Part shown: positions 28,468-41,240 of the stretch, one piece after another | Layout: every line of letters starts with the position of its first letter | Numbering within the stretch: the stretch's first letter is position 1 | Assembly: GCA_028023455.1 (NCBI GenBank) | Contig: JAQFVV010012529.1 | Location: forward strand, 3,162,001 to 3,226,000 | Direction: 5' to 3' | DNA: 64,000 bases | DNA from: Epiperipatus broadwayi | Lineage: Eukaryota; Onychophora; Udeonychophora; Euonychophora; Peripatidae | The notes under the pieces: model-generated | Seen by the model: the letters and a program-made list of their open reading frames with translations, nothing else | Told to the model about the DNA's origin: nothing | The model's database searches: none | Program-made: the position numbers and the translations under genes

Positions 28468-28641
28468 AAAAAACCCGGTTGTAAAAACAAATATTTTTCA
28501 TTCTATTCTAGAGAAAATGACCCGGATGTAATTAATAAATTGGTCGTAATGTCCCGGATAAAGATTCATAAAATATGGCGTCTTTTCAACTTGAGGGTTT
28601 TAAAAAACTTTAAAAGTAGTGCTTTTCTTGATGGAAAAGGT
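28468..28641 (+). promoter_or_regulatory. Candidate promoter and first non-coding exon
   Basis: Within 170 bases lie aacccggttg (28,473-28,482), the ETS-type site acccggatgt (28,520-28,529), a second cccggata (28,553-28,560), and atatggcg with an upstream-ORF-like 12-codon frame (28,575-28,613). This is followed by aaaag|gtaaaa, a good splice donor at 28,639/28,640. Paired CCGGA sites and an ATGGCG element near the start site are typical of TATA-less animal promoters. It lies upstream of the plus-strand PAK coding exon, whose acceptor implies an upstream untranslated exon. The link between the two is inference; any exon could intervene. Confidence 0.4.
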
Positions 28642-31565
28642 AAAATTGTTATTTTTTTTTTTTAAAAGAAAACTTTAAAAGTTATAAGTAAGTTGCGAAT
28701 AATATTTTGTTTTTCAAAAATACATCGTAGTAATGTCATTTAAATCGATAACAATTTCAACTGTTTAGGTCAGTTTACATTTTCAAGTTTGTTAGACTGT
28801 AAACTAACCTAGCCTACTTAGCATTAATAATAAAAGTTGACTTTTTCTATTAGTTATAGGAAAGCTTTCAACAATATACACTGCGTATTTACATCTTTGG
28901 ATTAAAAATGTTTTAAACTAAATTATTAACTCAAAATGTTTAATCATTAAATTGTATACCGTTTATAAATATTTTTATTATTTGCGGAAAGTGTTTTGTA
29001 AATATTAATAACGATGTATTTTGTAATTTTTATTTATTTATTTTTTATTAGTATATTACTTTTGTAATTATTATTTAAAAACAATTCTTTACTTTACGGC
29101 AGTAATTTATTGTTATTTAATACTTTGTAAATTTAAAATCTCGTGTTACTTGGTCCTAATGAAGTTATCTCTCATCGTCTAAGGTCCCTCCCCATTCAAA
29201 CTAAAAGCAAATAAACGTGTAAGTCGCGCAATTATTATATTTTAAGAATGTATATGAAGTAAATTCTTAAAAATAGAAATGCATACTTGTTAACCGTCTT
29301 TCTTTTTTTGTAAGCAAATATAATAATATACATTTTTTTTTAAAAAAAAGTAATGACTTAACGATTACTTCTATATTAAATGAATCAAGTTGAGTATGAT
29401 AAGTGTAATATTAATCTAGAAAGTCCCGCTGAAGTGAAATATTTCAAATAGCATACAATATTTTTAATTGATTAAAAGACTCTGAGAAATATTTTTTAAA
29501 TTCTCATAATCTATCGGTTATACGTATATCTGATATTTAATTTAAATGAAAAGAGAATTTTAATAACTAAAATAAATGTTTACTGTAAAAGTGGAAATGA
29601 GTTGTTTTTATTTCATCATTTAAGTTGTAAATGAATGAGTGAATGAATTAATGATGAAATTGCAATAATAGTTAATAACAATAGCGTAATAAATTCTATA
29701 TTTTTTATGATACACTTTTTAAATTTTATTATGAGAACATGTTTTTTTAATTATCATTTTGAAAATTTTTTTATTAGTAAAATTTTATCATCATAATATG
29801 AATAAATAATTAATAATAATTCAAAAATCATTCTTTTTATTGTTTTAGCTTCAAAGAAATTTATTTGCATAGAGCATATAGTAAATTATAGAATTTTTTT
29901 AATGAGAAGCATTTTGTAACCATATCCTTATAGTTGTTGACTTACCATGTTCACTTATCTTGAGAAATAGTTCATGCATGAAGGATAAAATTAGGATATA
30001 AGCTCAGTTTTAGAGACAAAAAAAAAAAAAAAGCTATGATTTTTTTTTTAAAAAAAAATTCTTGTGGAGAAAAAGAAAAGCTAGTGGAGCCAAATACATT
30101 TAAAGTAATATTGGCAAGCCATTCCTACTTTGTTCACATTGTCTTAGAATTTTTATTACTTTTATTTCATTTTAATAGTAAATATTGCAATTTTATAATA
30201 ATTAAAAAAAGTGATTTTTTATAGCAAATATAGCTGTCATTATAAGGATTTGGTGATATTCAAATTACTATCAAAGCTGATATCTGAAAATGGGTGCTTA
30301 TAGGAATATTAATATTAACTTGAAATAAATGGATAACAAATATAATAGTTTTTTTTAGTAACTATAACATGTTTATTTTATAAGTTTATGTAGAAACAAT
30401 AGAATAAATATTGTATTTTCTGAATTGATTTTTATGTAATTAGGATAGAAGATAGGATACAAATATATTTTATAATTATTACACAATGCATGCTAACAAA
30501 TTTTATCAATAAATCTTCATAGCCTAGATATTGCTGGATGTCTGATACATGTGTGACTGTGTTTGTTCAAATTCCGTGGAGACAACAATCTATAAAAGAT
30601 TTTCCCCATTATCATTTATTAAATTTCTTACAAAAGTATATTGACTTGAAAACAATTCAAGTACAATAGTAAGTTTGAAACATTTTTTTTTTCAATTAAA
30701 TTCTAAATTGGATTCCTGTTTTTGCTTTATTCTGAAGTTGTTTTTGAGATGAACATATTAGTAAACATCAAATTCATTTTTTACACATTCTCAATTATGA
30801 TTAAAAATAATTTAGTGTTGCTTTGCAGGGATTTTTTAATAATTTTTATTAGGATTTAAATTTAAAAATGTACGAAAGCACAGAAAACTGATAAATATTG
30901 CCCGAATATCTTTTTTGTGTATATTTTAGTTTTTATTGTTTTCTTGCAATCAAATGTAAATCAAGTCAGTTTGATTTATTTCATATTAAAAATGAAATAA
31001 TTTTGCTAAGATTTGACCATTCAACTTTGATATAGTAAATAAACATACTATGACATGTTCTTTCAAAAAAGTTGAGTTGGTTTAATTTTTGAAGTTGAAT
31101 TAAAAGTAACAATATTCATGTTTTTTTTTTCATTTTAGTTATGAATTTTTTTTCCAATTCTTCCAAAAAGATTTTCTTGATGAATCATATAATGAGAATT
31201 CAGCAAATTTTCTGTTTTCAAAGGATTTTTAAATAACAAAACACTACGTATTTTTATTACTAATATATTGATAATAATTTATTAATATCAATATGTTTTA
31301 AAAAAAAAAACATGAATTATTGCTTCACCATTATCAACTATCAAATTAAAATATTAAGTCACTTAGTTCATCATTATTAGCTGGATTGAAAGATTAAAAA
31401 TAATATAAAATTGAGGACAAAAAACAGATTTCTTAAGACTTTTTAACAATAAGAATCTCAAAAGATAAATTTTCTAAGTTGTTTCTATTAGAAAAATGTA
31501 AAATTGTAATTATGAACTCATTAACTAATTCAACATTAGTATATAATTTATGTGAAAGAATTTCA
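28642..31565. other. AT-rich stretch, possibly first PAK intron
   Basis: No gene or recognised element. If the exon at 28.6 kb splices to 41,030, this is the start of a roughly 12.4-kb intron that continues to 41,029. Confidence 0.4.
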
Positions 31566-31569
31566 CACA

Positions 31570-31815
31570 TGATACTGTACCGGTCGGTTTTGTACGTTCA
31601 CATAACAAAATCTAGCATCTAGGCAAAAGTACCTCGAATCCAATCATGCGCAAAATACATAAGTCAGGAACACTCATGAATTCTGCCCTATTTGCCTATT
31701 TTCCAGATCTACCAACTTATGAGCAACAATCCCGATGATATCGATCTAATTTCATCTCTCTCCGCCGGCATCGCACATCGGAGACACAAAAAGACTCTAA
31801 TTTAAGTTTAATGGT
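31570..31815 (-). repeat. Dispersed repeat R2, minus copy
   Basis: The reverse complement aligns with 9,826-10,025 over about 200 bases (see that entry). This copy retains more CpG (accggtcgg, gccggcatcg), so it may be the less decayed of the two. No coding frame or element ends were identified. Confidence 0.65.
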
Positions 31816-32429
31816 GGGATAGTTAGTATGAAACACAATTTAGAGACAATTAAAGATCATGACCTATCATATTAGTTATATATTAGCGGAGATCACCTAG
31901 TCAGTAGGAACATAACTTATTAATAAAAATATTAACTTAAATAAAAGAAAACACAATGATTCGGAAATGTTATATATATTTAAGGTTTATTATTTTAACA
32001 AAACATATGTAAACGCATGTCATCATTGATTGATCATTGGCCTCATTAAGATTACATAACAGTGGGTCATAGAGAAATAATAGTACGTTTGGTTGATACA
32101 TTAAGAATTAAATTTAATAGATGATTTTATTTATAATTGCGGCTATGCCAATAATATGTACTATAATGATGAATATCAGATTTAGTGCTATTAAGAAATA
32201 TAATATTGAAATGCCACTACACCCCCAGAAAGAACAAAGTAGCGTTTAACCGATTTGAAAGATAATTATAATTTGATAATGAAACATTACATTTGTACAA
32301 AAATATAGTTATTAATTCAGTGTATAAAGTGACAGACGTGTGTGGGATAGCTAATGAATATATATATTAATAATAATAAGGTCATCGCAATGACGCGCAT
32401 TTTAAATAGTGGACATAGATATCTGTTTA

Positions 32430-32850
32430 GCAAAACGTCACAACATTACGGCTTATGGATGTTCATGGGTTTATTAGAAATATAACAAAAGGCAGTGCGT
32501 GCATGGTGGCGTATTTGATGTGATCTAGTCACAGATCCGAACATTTGCTTCATGGAATTCATTTTGCGAAATATATCGATATAAGTCTGCGACGTTAGCA
32601 GAATCGGTTCATGGACGAAGAGCGGTTGGCGATGCAATTATTGGGCTGGTTTTTCCAGAGCGATTCCCATATAAAGCACGCATTTGCGACCAAATGAATC
32701 CCCAGGGGGGTTTAAGCCTGGTTTTTGGACCTTGAGAATGATGATGGGGTTCGACTTTGCGATACCTCCATAGGAAAGAGAAGCACAGATATATATAATA
32801 TAGGAACGAATTTGCCTATATGCACGCAACGCTTGGGATAACGAAATATA
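32430..32850. other. CpG-bearing island with two abutting minus-strand frames
   Basis: The GC and CpG content is clearly above the flanks. On the minus strand two 63-codon open frames abut (32,638-32,829 and 32,446-32,637), so the reading frame is open for about 380 bases apart from one stop. The predicted peptides (for example LNPPGDSFGRKCVLYMG) match no family I know. A decayed transposable element is the likeliest explanation; a host exon cannot be excluded. Confidence 0.35.
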
Positions 32851-35800
32851 TAGCTTTAAAGACTATTTTAATTATTTAATGCCCATAAATTATAGAATAT
32901 CCTGCGTAATGGTATGATCTAATCGCTAAACAGGCATGGATGATTTAAATTAATTAAATTACATAAGTTTTAAGACATAAAGGTTGCCCCTTCCCTTTAT
33001 ATATAAACTTCCCACACCGTTTAATAAATACAAATTTCGGTTAAAAGAATGCTATTATTAAGAATAAATATGTTTATATGGAAACAAATGGGGTGGTGGA
33101 AATAATTGGATTTTGCATATATGAAATACATTTACGGTCGGGATTAGCGCATTTTAAAAAGATAAAAAAAAAAACATTTTTAGAAAAACAGATGTTGATC
33201 TGTTTTCCTACAACAATTTATAGTATAATTACTTTGTTTTTCCAAACTCGCGAGCATTTGCATAAGTCGAATAGGACTTGTTTTTAATAAAATATGTTCT
33301 TAATTACCCTGTAAGTGATGGGTAGGAAAACTAGAAAGGAATTACATGCTAGCGAGTTTGAAATATTACTGGCATTTTAAAACACAAATATACGTAATAT
33401 AATAATGAAATAAAATGATTGCCGCATGGAAATAATAAAAAGAAAACATTTTGAATAGAGGCTCAATGATAGAATAGATTAAGTTATATAGAGTTTTATT
33501 AAATAAAATTACATGAAATATAAACATTTACATAGGATATTAAGAGTAGAGCGTCAGGATTATTGTTATAGAAGGCAGAATTTAATAGAATCATAGAGCG
33601 GTTAAAGTTCTTTTACCTTTTGTAAATTGTAGCAGTCCTTGATATTTGGAATGTCCATCGGCGTAAATACACTAGATCTAGTTTTGGAATTAGGCATCAC
33701 AGGTAGCATTTTTAATAATTTAATTAATAGACATTTGAAAGTTCATAGGCACGGGATCCGGAGCTTTTCTTACGGGAACGAGCATGTTGGAACAGAGGGG
33801 AAGGTGAAGTTTTCCCTACTCACGGCACATTGGATGAAGATTAAAATTAGCATGGATTATGTTGACCATCGTTAATTTATGGTTGTCTCCTCCTTTTTGG
33901 ATTCAAATCCAGCAGTATTTATACTCTTTTTTTTGATGATGTAGCATAGCAATTAACTGCTGGACCTGAGGCAATTTGTGCACTTTAGCAAAGCTAAAAT
34001 CTGCTGACCGGATCTCTTTTGTTTTGTAAGTCTTTTGAAACAATGCAATTCTGCTACAAGTTTCTCGAACGATTGTTTTAAAGTAAGTCTTATGATTTTA
34101 AAACAAGTTGGCATGGATAAAATTTCCACTAATGGATTTTATTTTACTATTACAAATTGTAATCTTTTACTTTTAACTAATGGGCTTTTCCGGGTAATTG
34201 TTTTTGAGAAACTTCTTAAAAGAATTGCATCATTTTCTGACTGCTAAATTAAATATAAAAAATAATAAATTTCATATACGACTTTTAAAATACATGAATA
34301 ATATAATTATTAATACGATTTATTATCAGTCTCCCCACACTAAAAATATATATATTTATCCATTACGCACGCATACACATTAAAATAATATTAAATATTT
34401 ATTTATTAAATTATTTTATATTAAGATATATAAATATCTACGTCAGTTATGTTTAAATGTTTAAGCAAAGGAAAATATATGTTAGTAAATATATATACAC
34501 GCGTAAGGATGGGTTTAAACATGGTTTGGTGTTAGGAGACTGTAAGTGGGCTGTGAAGCACGATCTGAGCATCAGGTCGTTCCTTCAATACTATTAAAAA
34601 TTAATTTTTGTAGAGTCTACAATTTTAGTTTTTTTAGTTATGATTTTATGATGTTATATGAAACTTACTTAAATTATAGTATTTGTTTTCTATAACTTAA
34701 TCAGTGTGTAAATCATCATTTTGTAAATATATTACTGGTTCATGTTTTTTTATTTTTATAAAGAACTCTTACTCATTCCTCTATGAAATCTATATTCATC
34801 CTCGATTTTATATTCTAGATTTACCATTTTTCACTTATATAAATAAGCATTTATTTTTATAGCGTCTGTATACAATTGTAATTACATTCGAATATCGGCC
34901 TTTCGAGCCAATTGTGCAAATGCTTTGCGAGTGTTAAATAATAAATGAATACCAAAAAATATTTTTTGTGGACCAAAAAAGAAAATAAATTTCAATTAGA
35001 TGAAATGTTAATGCAATTTGAGAATTCACACTATTGCTAATATTTACAGAGTTTTTTAAAAATTTTTTTGAAAGATATTTTGTTTATTTAATTGAAGCTT
35101 GTATCAGAGTTATTTATTTATTTGAAATGCCATATTTATTGCTATTAAATGTGTTAAATGTTAAGTGCCATTCTTTAATTATGGAGAACAAAAGTTTTAT
35201 TCTAAACTATTGGAAGTTTATTTATTTTAGTAAAGTTTGTAATCTTAAATTGTTTAATTAATTTGTTTGAATGGATGTATTTTTTAATAATTTTTATTTT
35301 AGTATAGTATTTTAACAATTACAAAATTAAATGTATTTGATAAATTTAGCAGCATTCATGATAGAGGGTTAAGCACTGCATGAAACTTAGTAAGGACTAT
35401 GTATTTATGGGCTGTGTAATGATATCTATTCTAGAGGAATTAGACATTTTATGATAATTTAAACCAATGGTCTCTTAATTTTTAAATAATGCATCTTCAG
35501 AATTCAGAAACCAGATATTATTTACAAATATATAAAAATCTAAATTTTTGTAATGAGATATTACAGAGCAAGTTCAAAAACAAAATAAATATTTGGGAAC
35601 TTTATTAAATACAAATTTAATATGTTTCTGTCTGTTAGGAAAACATATAATTCAGCTAGAAACATTAATGAAAAAGTAAAAGAGTGAGTATTGTATTGAA
35701 AAATGTCTGATTATTTATTTAAAAAAACTTCCTAAAAATATGCTAAAATAACATGCTAGATTTTCAGGATATTTGCTCTAATATATCTTGTGAAGAGTTA

Positions 35801-36300
35801 AATTTATAAACTTTTATGTAATTAAAGTCAATTTTTCATTTGAATTTAATTTGATTCTTTAATACGGCATTTAGAAATTTTAATTTCAAGCATTGAGTTA
35901 TTATTGCTTTAATCAATTAAGGTTTTAAGAGAAGCCAAATTTTATTGATATTCTGGAATTTCTTTTTTAATTTTATATTTCTTGCTATCTTTATTTTTGA
36001 TATAATGTATATTTATTTATATGTTGATCTTTTAATTTAAGGATATTTCACTGATAATTGAAATACTACACATATCTTTGTTAGATTATAGCTTTGGTTA
36101 TATAATATAAAGATGATGTTCTTGCTATTTGCCTGAAGGTTGTGATGATGGTATATTAGATGTGATATATTGGACTATTTCCATCATTTATCATTAAATG
36201 TTGAAAAAAAATTGTAAACTTTATTTAAACTTTTTCATATACAAATAGACAATACAGGTTAGTAATTACATAATGTTTTGAATAGAAGTATTCTCCACTC
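32850..36300. other. AT-rich non-coding stretch
   Basis: Several short open frames occur, none with family features. Slightly more complex blocks at 33,620-33,900 and 34,500-34,600 remain unidentified. Confidence 0.4.
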
Positions 36301-36421
36301 TTTTTCATGTGATGCTGGCCTGACCAGTGACAATAGTAGCATAGGAGTCAAACTTACACCTTTAAATTTTTGAATATCAAATTTTAAGGCAACACTGTAA
36401 CCTTCTGAGCTATTCTGTCAA
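36301..36421 (-). mobile_element. tRNA-derived SINE, degraded
   Basis: On the minus strand there is a near-consensus A box (tagctcagaagg) and, about 60 bases on, a B-box-like agtttgactcc. The tail junction catcacatgaaaaag resembles the gacacatgaaaaaa end of SINE copy 1. It abuts the 3' side of the Penelope fragment. Confidence 0.55.
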
Positions 36422-36489
36422 AAGCAATAGATAATAGAAATTTAATATAGTTATGTATGTGGGTTGGTTCAAATCCTCCTGGTTCCTTC

Positions 36490-37020
36490 AATTTTTTTTT
36501 TAAATACTTTTTTCCAAGAGCGAGGTTAATTAGAGGCTTCCATACATTATGTCTTGCCACACTGGATTGACTTATAGGATTATTTGCCATTGTCATATAA
36601 GCAGCTTCCTTGAGTTTTCTTGTACCTTTTCCTCTCTATCCAATATTTTTGTATTTTTCCAGTTGAATATATGGCCATTAGTACATACACAATCTATTTC
36701 TGTAGACAATTTTTTTTTGTCTTTTAACCATCAGTTTGTGTTCTTTCAATCACTGTTCAACAGAGCAACAGATTTTGCCAATGTACTTCCTTCCACATTT
36801 ACATGGTATTTCATAGATGTTTCATTTTTCAGTATTTCCAGTTTAGGTTTTGTAGAAGTTAGAATTCCTCAAAGTGTGGTATGGCATTGAAAAGCTGTTC
36901 TAATGTTAAATTGTCTCCAGATTTTCTTCAATTTTTCTGTCACCCCTGGTATGTATGGATACACTATAGTACCAATAATTGTTTTTTCTTTTGGTGTCTT
37001 TTTGTTCTTGATGATAGTTG
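36490..37020 (-). pseudogene. Penelope-like element, GIY-YIG endonuclease remnant
   Basis: The minus strand carries the C-terminal part of a Penelope-like retroelement protein (reverse transcriptase plus GIY-YIG endonuclease). Around 36,960-36,880 the pre-GIY region reads IVYPYIPGVTEKLKKIW. At 36,815-36,730 the endonuclease core is clear: IYEIPCKCGRKYIGK, then a stop, then LKEHKLMVKRQ. A third frame at 36,630-36,540 reads KLKEAAYMTMANNP and HNVWKPL, matching the usual C-terminal end. Frame changes and stops show it is inactive. The upstream reverse transcriptase was not recognised in 37.0-38.3 kb. Such elements commonly carry hammerhead ribozymes in their terminal repeats, relevant to the palindromes at 50.7 and 56.5 kb. 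Confidence 0.8.
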
Positions 37021-39600
37021 ATGGCTAATCATTCTTCATGAGTTTATTCTATGTAAATCTTTTCTTATTATTTTTAGAGATATTGATAATTTTTCATGCC
37101 TCAAAAATGTTCCAGGTCATTTCGTATGGAAATATTTTCAATTGAAATGAAATGGACTACACCCCTCTTTTCATACCATTTTCTACAAATTGACCTAAGA
37201 GAAACATGATGATTTCGACATTATTGAGTGCCAACTATCACTTTAAAAATATAGCCCAATCACACAATCCAGTTATTTCCACTATGTTTTCATTATGCTA
37301 TTGTAGTGCTAGCTGCTTCATACTTGATAATTAACTATGACTCACTTGACTAACAAATTGAAGTTTCATTATTACACATATCAAATAATAGTTCAATATG
37401 GTATGCTACTATTAGTGATGTACAGAAAAGAAAAAAAGGTATTCAAAGATTCTAAATTTTAATAAAATTTTTTTTAATAAAATAAAAAAAATAGCAAATG
37501 CTAAAGTGCATTTGGATATGGATAAATAAATATTTTATCACACAATACATCATTTAAAAATTTAGTTGTTACAGTAACAACTATATACTATATTCTATTG
37601 ATAATGTTATCAAAATAATCAGGTTTGATATGTGGGTTATATATGTCCCATTACATGATTTAAAAAAAACAACAACTAATAAATATATACATGCAACCAA
37701 AAAAAAAAAAATTATAATACAATTTTTTCTATCTTAAAACTACATATAAGTAAAAGAAAAAAATAATATAAAAATTCTTTATAAACCTAATATATATATA
37801 TAAATTTGATTTATTTTATAGTATTAAACAAAATAAAATTGTCACCTAGCTACCTTTGATCTTAACTTTTGAGCTGAAAAAAATAAATGAAAAACATCGT
37901 ATTGGTTTAACACACTATTGAACACTTGACTTTTCACACATATGTAAGAGATTGTTTCTAGAAGTACTTAAAGACTATTCAATCAGGCATTTCCATGGAT
38001 GAAGAGATCTGATCTTTCTTGAGCAATATATTTAATACATTTTAGAATACTTTTTTTTGTTTCTCTTCGAATTTTACTATTATTTGATATAATCCCTAAA
38101 TTCTATGCCTATTATAAGAAACAAATATTTTTGGTTGATCAGCTACATCTATAAGTGGAAAAAGGCATTTCAAACTAAGACTGAAAAACCTGGCAGGTTC
38201 AGCAGGCTTCCATTGATTAGATTCCAAAAAGATTTCCATTCACATAAGTTTCAAAGCAAACTTACATCCTAGCTGACTGGTGAAGCTGGTATATTTGTTT
38301 AAAACTAATATTTCATTCTTAAATTTCCAACAACACAGCATTCTTCTATAACACAATGATTGTAGTCTTTTTTTATTCTATTTGAACTATCATAAACTTC
38401 TTTAACTTCATGGAATTCAATTGCAGACTACTGCTTGGCTTGCTGTAAATGAACTGTTAAAACAATTTGCATAGAGTTGTTAAGACAACTGTTTTCTTCT
38501 AAATTATCGATATCTTTTGCTGTTTAAAGCTAAATTTAAATATCTTTTCAACTCATGACATAACCGACATTCAACAATAAGTGTCTTATTTTTTAATAAG
38601 TAATTAATTTGATTATACCTAGATGTTTTTAAGCATTAACAACATAAATTATGACCCATTCAATTTTTTTTTTTTTACAAATAAGTTAATTAATTATATT
38701 TAAGCAACTTACAAATCTAATAAACAAGATAATCTCTTGCAAATCAAAAATATGACTGAATTTTATATTTTCATTTTTTCCCCAAGTAAACACATATTTC
38801 ACATTCAATTGTCATAAGCTTCTTAATACTGCATGAGTTTATTAAAATTGATAAATTTAATGAAAATTAGAATGCATATTCCATTTATCCTATTTGGTTT
38901 TTTATATTTTATTACAAACTAATCTCTATTTATTTTTAAGCATTATTTTATTTAAATTCCCTCTATTTTTAGTAAAAGGAAAATACTTGTTTATATTGGA
39001 AGATTACATGTTTATTTAGCTATTGTTGATAAAACATACGTATCTACACATATTTATTTATATTGATTTCCTAATTAAGGACATTTCACTATCAAATGAA
39101 ATAGCATATATATCTTTCTTAGGTTATAGTTAACAATGTTCTTATTTTTTTCAGAAATACAGGTAATCTTTCATGTTTCAAGAATGTTCTTAGATCATTT
39201 CTTAATGAAGTAAGCTTATTAATCATAGTCTAAAACAGTGGCTAGCAGCTACTATTTGTATTAAAATGAGAAGCTAAATTAAAAAATGGATTGAATAATT
39301 GTTAAATTAAAGTCAGTTCACAAAGAAAAATATGAATTTAGAAACCATGCTTGTAAAGAAATATAAACTTAATGATGCATCTTTATCTTTAATAAGTCTT
39401 GTAGTACATATATAGACATTGCTCTATATAAGAAATATATAAAATTAAATTTTGTCACTAAACGTCTTTATAGCACTGAAATTGATGTAGCTTATTCATT
39501 GGAAAATATATTGCTTAATTCCTATTTTGAAATGAGTGACTCTCTCTATCAATTTGTAGTTACTTTAAGTCTATTTCATCAGTATTATTTTAAGAAATCA
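37020..39600. other. Non-coding stretch, possible decayed retroelement
   Basis: No frame could be recognised. The phrase aatgttccaggtcatttcgta (37,107) has a looser relative at 39,187 (aatgttcttagatcatttctta), suggesting two pieces of one old repeat. Confidence 0.4.
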
Positions 39601-39711
39601 TAACACTGATGCCATATGCAGATTATGCCACAGAGAAGAGGAAGATCAAAAGCATTTTCTATTAGACTGCCTTACTTTAAACTCTACTAACCTACATCAA
39701 TCCAATTTATA
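39596..39711 (+). pseudogene. LINE ORF2 C-terminal scrap
   Basis: A short frame from 39,608 reads DAICRLCHREEEDQKHFLLD then C, the C-x2-C...H-x4-C knuckle found at the C-terminus of many non-LTR retrotransposon polymerases. It runs to a stop at about 39,707, followed by an A-run. Nothing recognisable precedes it. The family is not determined; wording differs from LINE-A and from the 7-8 kb element. Confidence 0.65.
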
Positions 39712-39714
39712 AAA

Positions 39715-41029
39715 AAAAAAAAAAGGAACATTATCATTCACATAATCATAGAATCTTTTTCAAATGGATGTTATGCAGAAATCAATGGTACTATTTTTAT
39801 ACTATAATTTACAATTATAATTACAACACTAAAAGTCACTAAACACCTTTAGAAATAAACTTGAACAAATAAAAATAAGGGACAAAAAAATTATCAAACA
39901 TATTTGCAGATATTTAGTTTCTTATCACAGTATTCCAACAGGTAATGGGGTTTACTTTGTATGTTTAGTTGTGACTATGAAATCAGGTAATAACAATCAT
40001 TTACCAATGTAATTAGGAATCATTTTATAATGTAGCCAAGTATTTTTATTGAATTAAACCCCTTTTGAAACATAGAATAATTAATATAATTGATTGATAA
40101 TTTATTTTCTTTATTCTATTTTATTCAGTGAAACACTTAGAGTAGTATTTTAAAATATTTATCTTTATGGAACATACCAGATGGGTAGTTCTTATTATTT
40201 TGAGAATTTTATTTAAATAATATTCTTTAATTCTGACATGCAGTTATTATGACTGGTTACCTTTTTAAGGCATTATTATTTATTTTTGATATTATCATTT
40301 CATTTATGGTAAATTCAAATAATATATTTTCTGGTGTGTTAAATTCTGTATATAATACACTTTTATATAGACATTTTTATGTATGATTTTCCATCGATTT
40401 TTTAATGAGATTGTATCTTAAATTTATTTTATGGATACATTTTATATTTTAATATATTGGATGTTCAGTGCAAACAAAGTTTTCAAGATATTTAATAATG
40501 AAATTGTGTTAAAAATTATTTAAATTTTTTTTAGGTCATATTTCTAATTTTAATCAAATTAGAACTTATTTAAGAATATGGATTAGTTGTTTAACTTTAT
40601 CACTGGAACCATAATCAAGAAGTTATAGCATTATTATTTTAATGATAATTAAATTTCATATTTAATTATTTACATAGCACATTCTTAGTGATATATATTA
40701 TATGTTTTCTTTGAAGAGAAATATAAATTATATAAATATTATTAAAGAGATTCATTCAATATATTTTCTTAGAATATTAGAAATTTATTTAGAAAGTTTT
40801 TTGGTATTCTGTCAGTTAGATAACATGTTTATGAAATATTGTGATATTAATTCCATTGTATTACTTTTATTTTTAATATATTTTTATAAACTTTTTTTTA
40901 ATATTATGTTTGATTAATTTTCATTGAATAAAATATATGTATGTATAAATTTTAATATAATTAAAATATTATTTTTTTTAGGTATATTGGTTTAATTCTC
41001 TCTCTCTCTCTTTTTTTTTTGTGAAATAG
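39715..41029 (+). other. Intron sequence upstream of the PAK exon
   Basis: AT-rich without genes. It ends in a textbook acceptor: tctctctctctct, a T10 run, then gtgaaatag at 41,021-41,029. A 71-codon open frame at 40,702-40,917 has no protein-like composition. Confidence 0.6.
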
Positions 41030-41240
41030 ATTAAAGATGTTCAATAAAAAAAAGAAAAGACCTGTAATATCACCACCTTCAAATTTTGAACATCGAGTTC
41101 ACACAGGCTTTGATAAAGAAAAAGGCAAATATGTTGGTTTACCTCCACAGTGGGCCAGTATTATTGGCTCAGATCGTGAAAGACCAAAACCTATTATTGA
41201 TCCTTCAAATATAACTCCAACAGAAATGGTAGACTTAAAG
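41030..41240 (+). CDS. mbt/PAK4-like: Group II p21-activated kinase (PAK4/Mbt-like), first coding exon
   Basis: The exon encodes the first 68 residues of a group II PAK, a serine/threonine kinase acting below Cdc42 in cytoskeleton and cell-polarity control. The start ATG at 41,037 is followed by MFNKKKKRP, the family's conserved basic start. The CRIB GTPase-binding motif is intact: I11-S12-x-P14, F17, H19, H22 and G24 (ISPPSNFEHRVHTGFD). YVGLPPQW (32-39), RPKPIIDPSNITPTE and VDLK follow, which in relatives precede a TIVRG-like block. The acceptor AG is at 41,028-41,029, seven bases before the ATG. The donor gtaaat starts at 41,241, giving a phase 0 end. The open frame reading on to 41,285 is intron. 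The linker and kinase exons are not in the window. The CRIB wording resembles arthropod Mbt more than vertebrate PAK4, from family knowledge. Confidence 0.93.
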
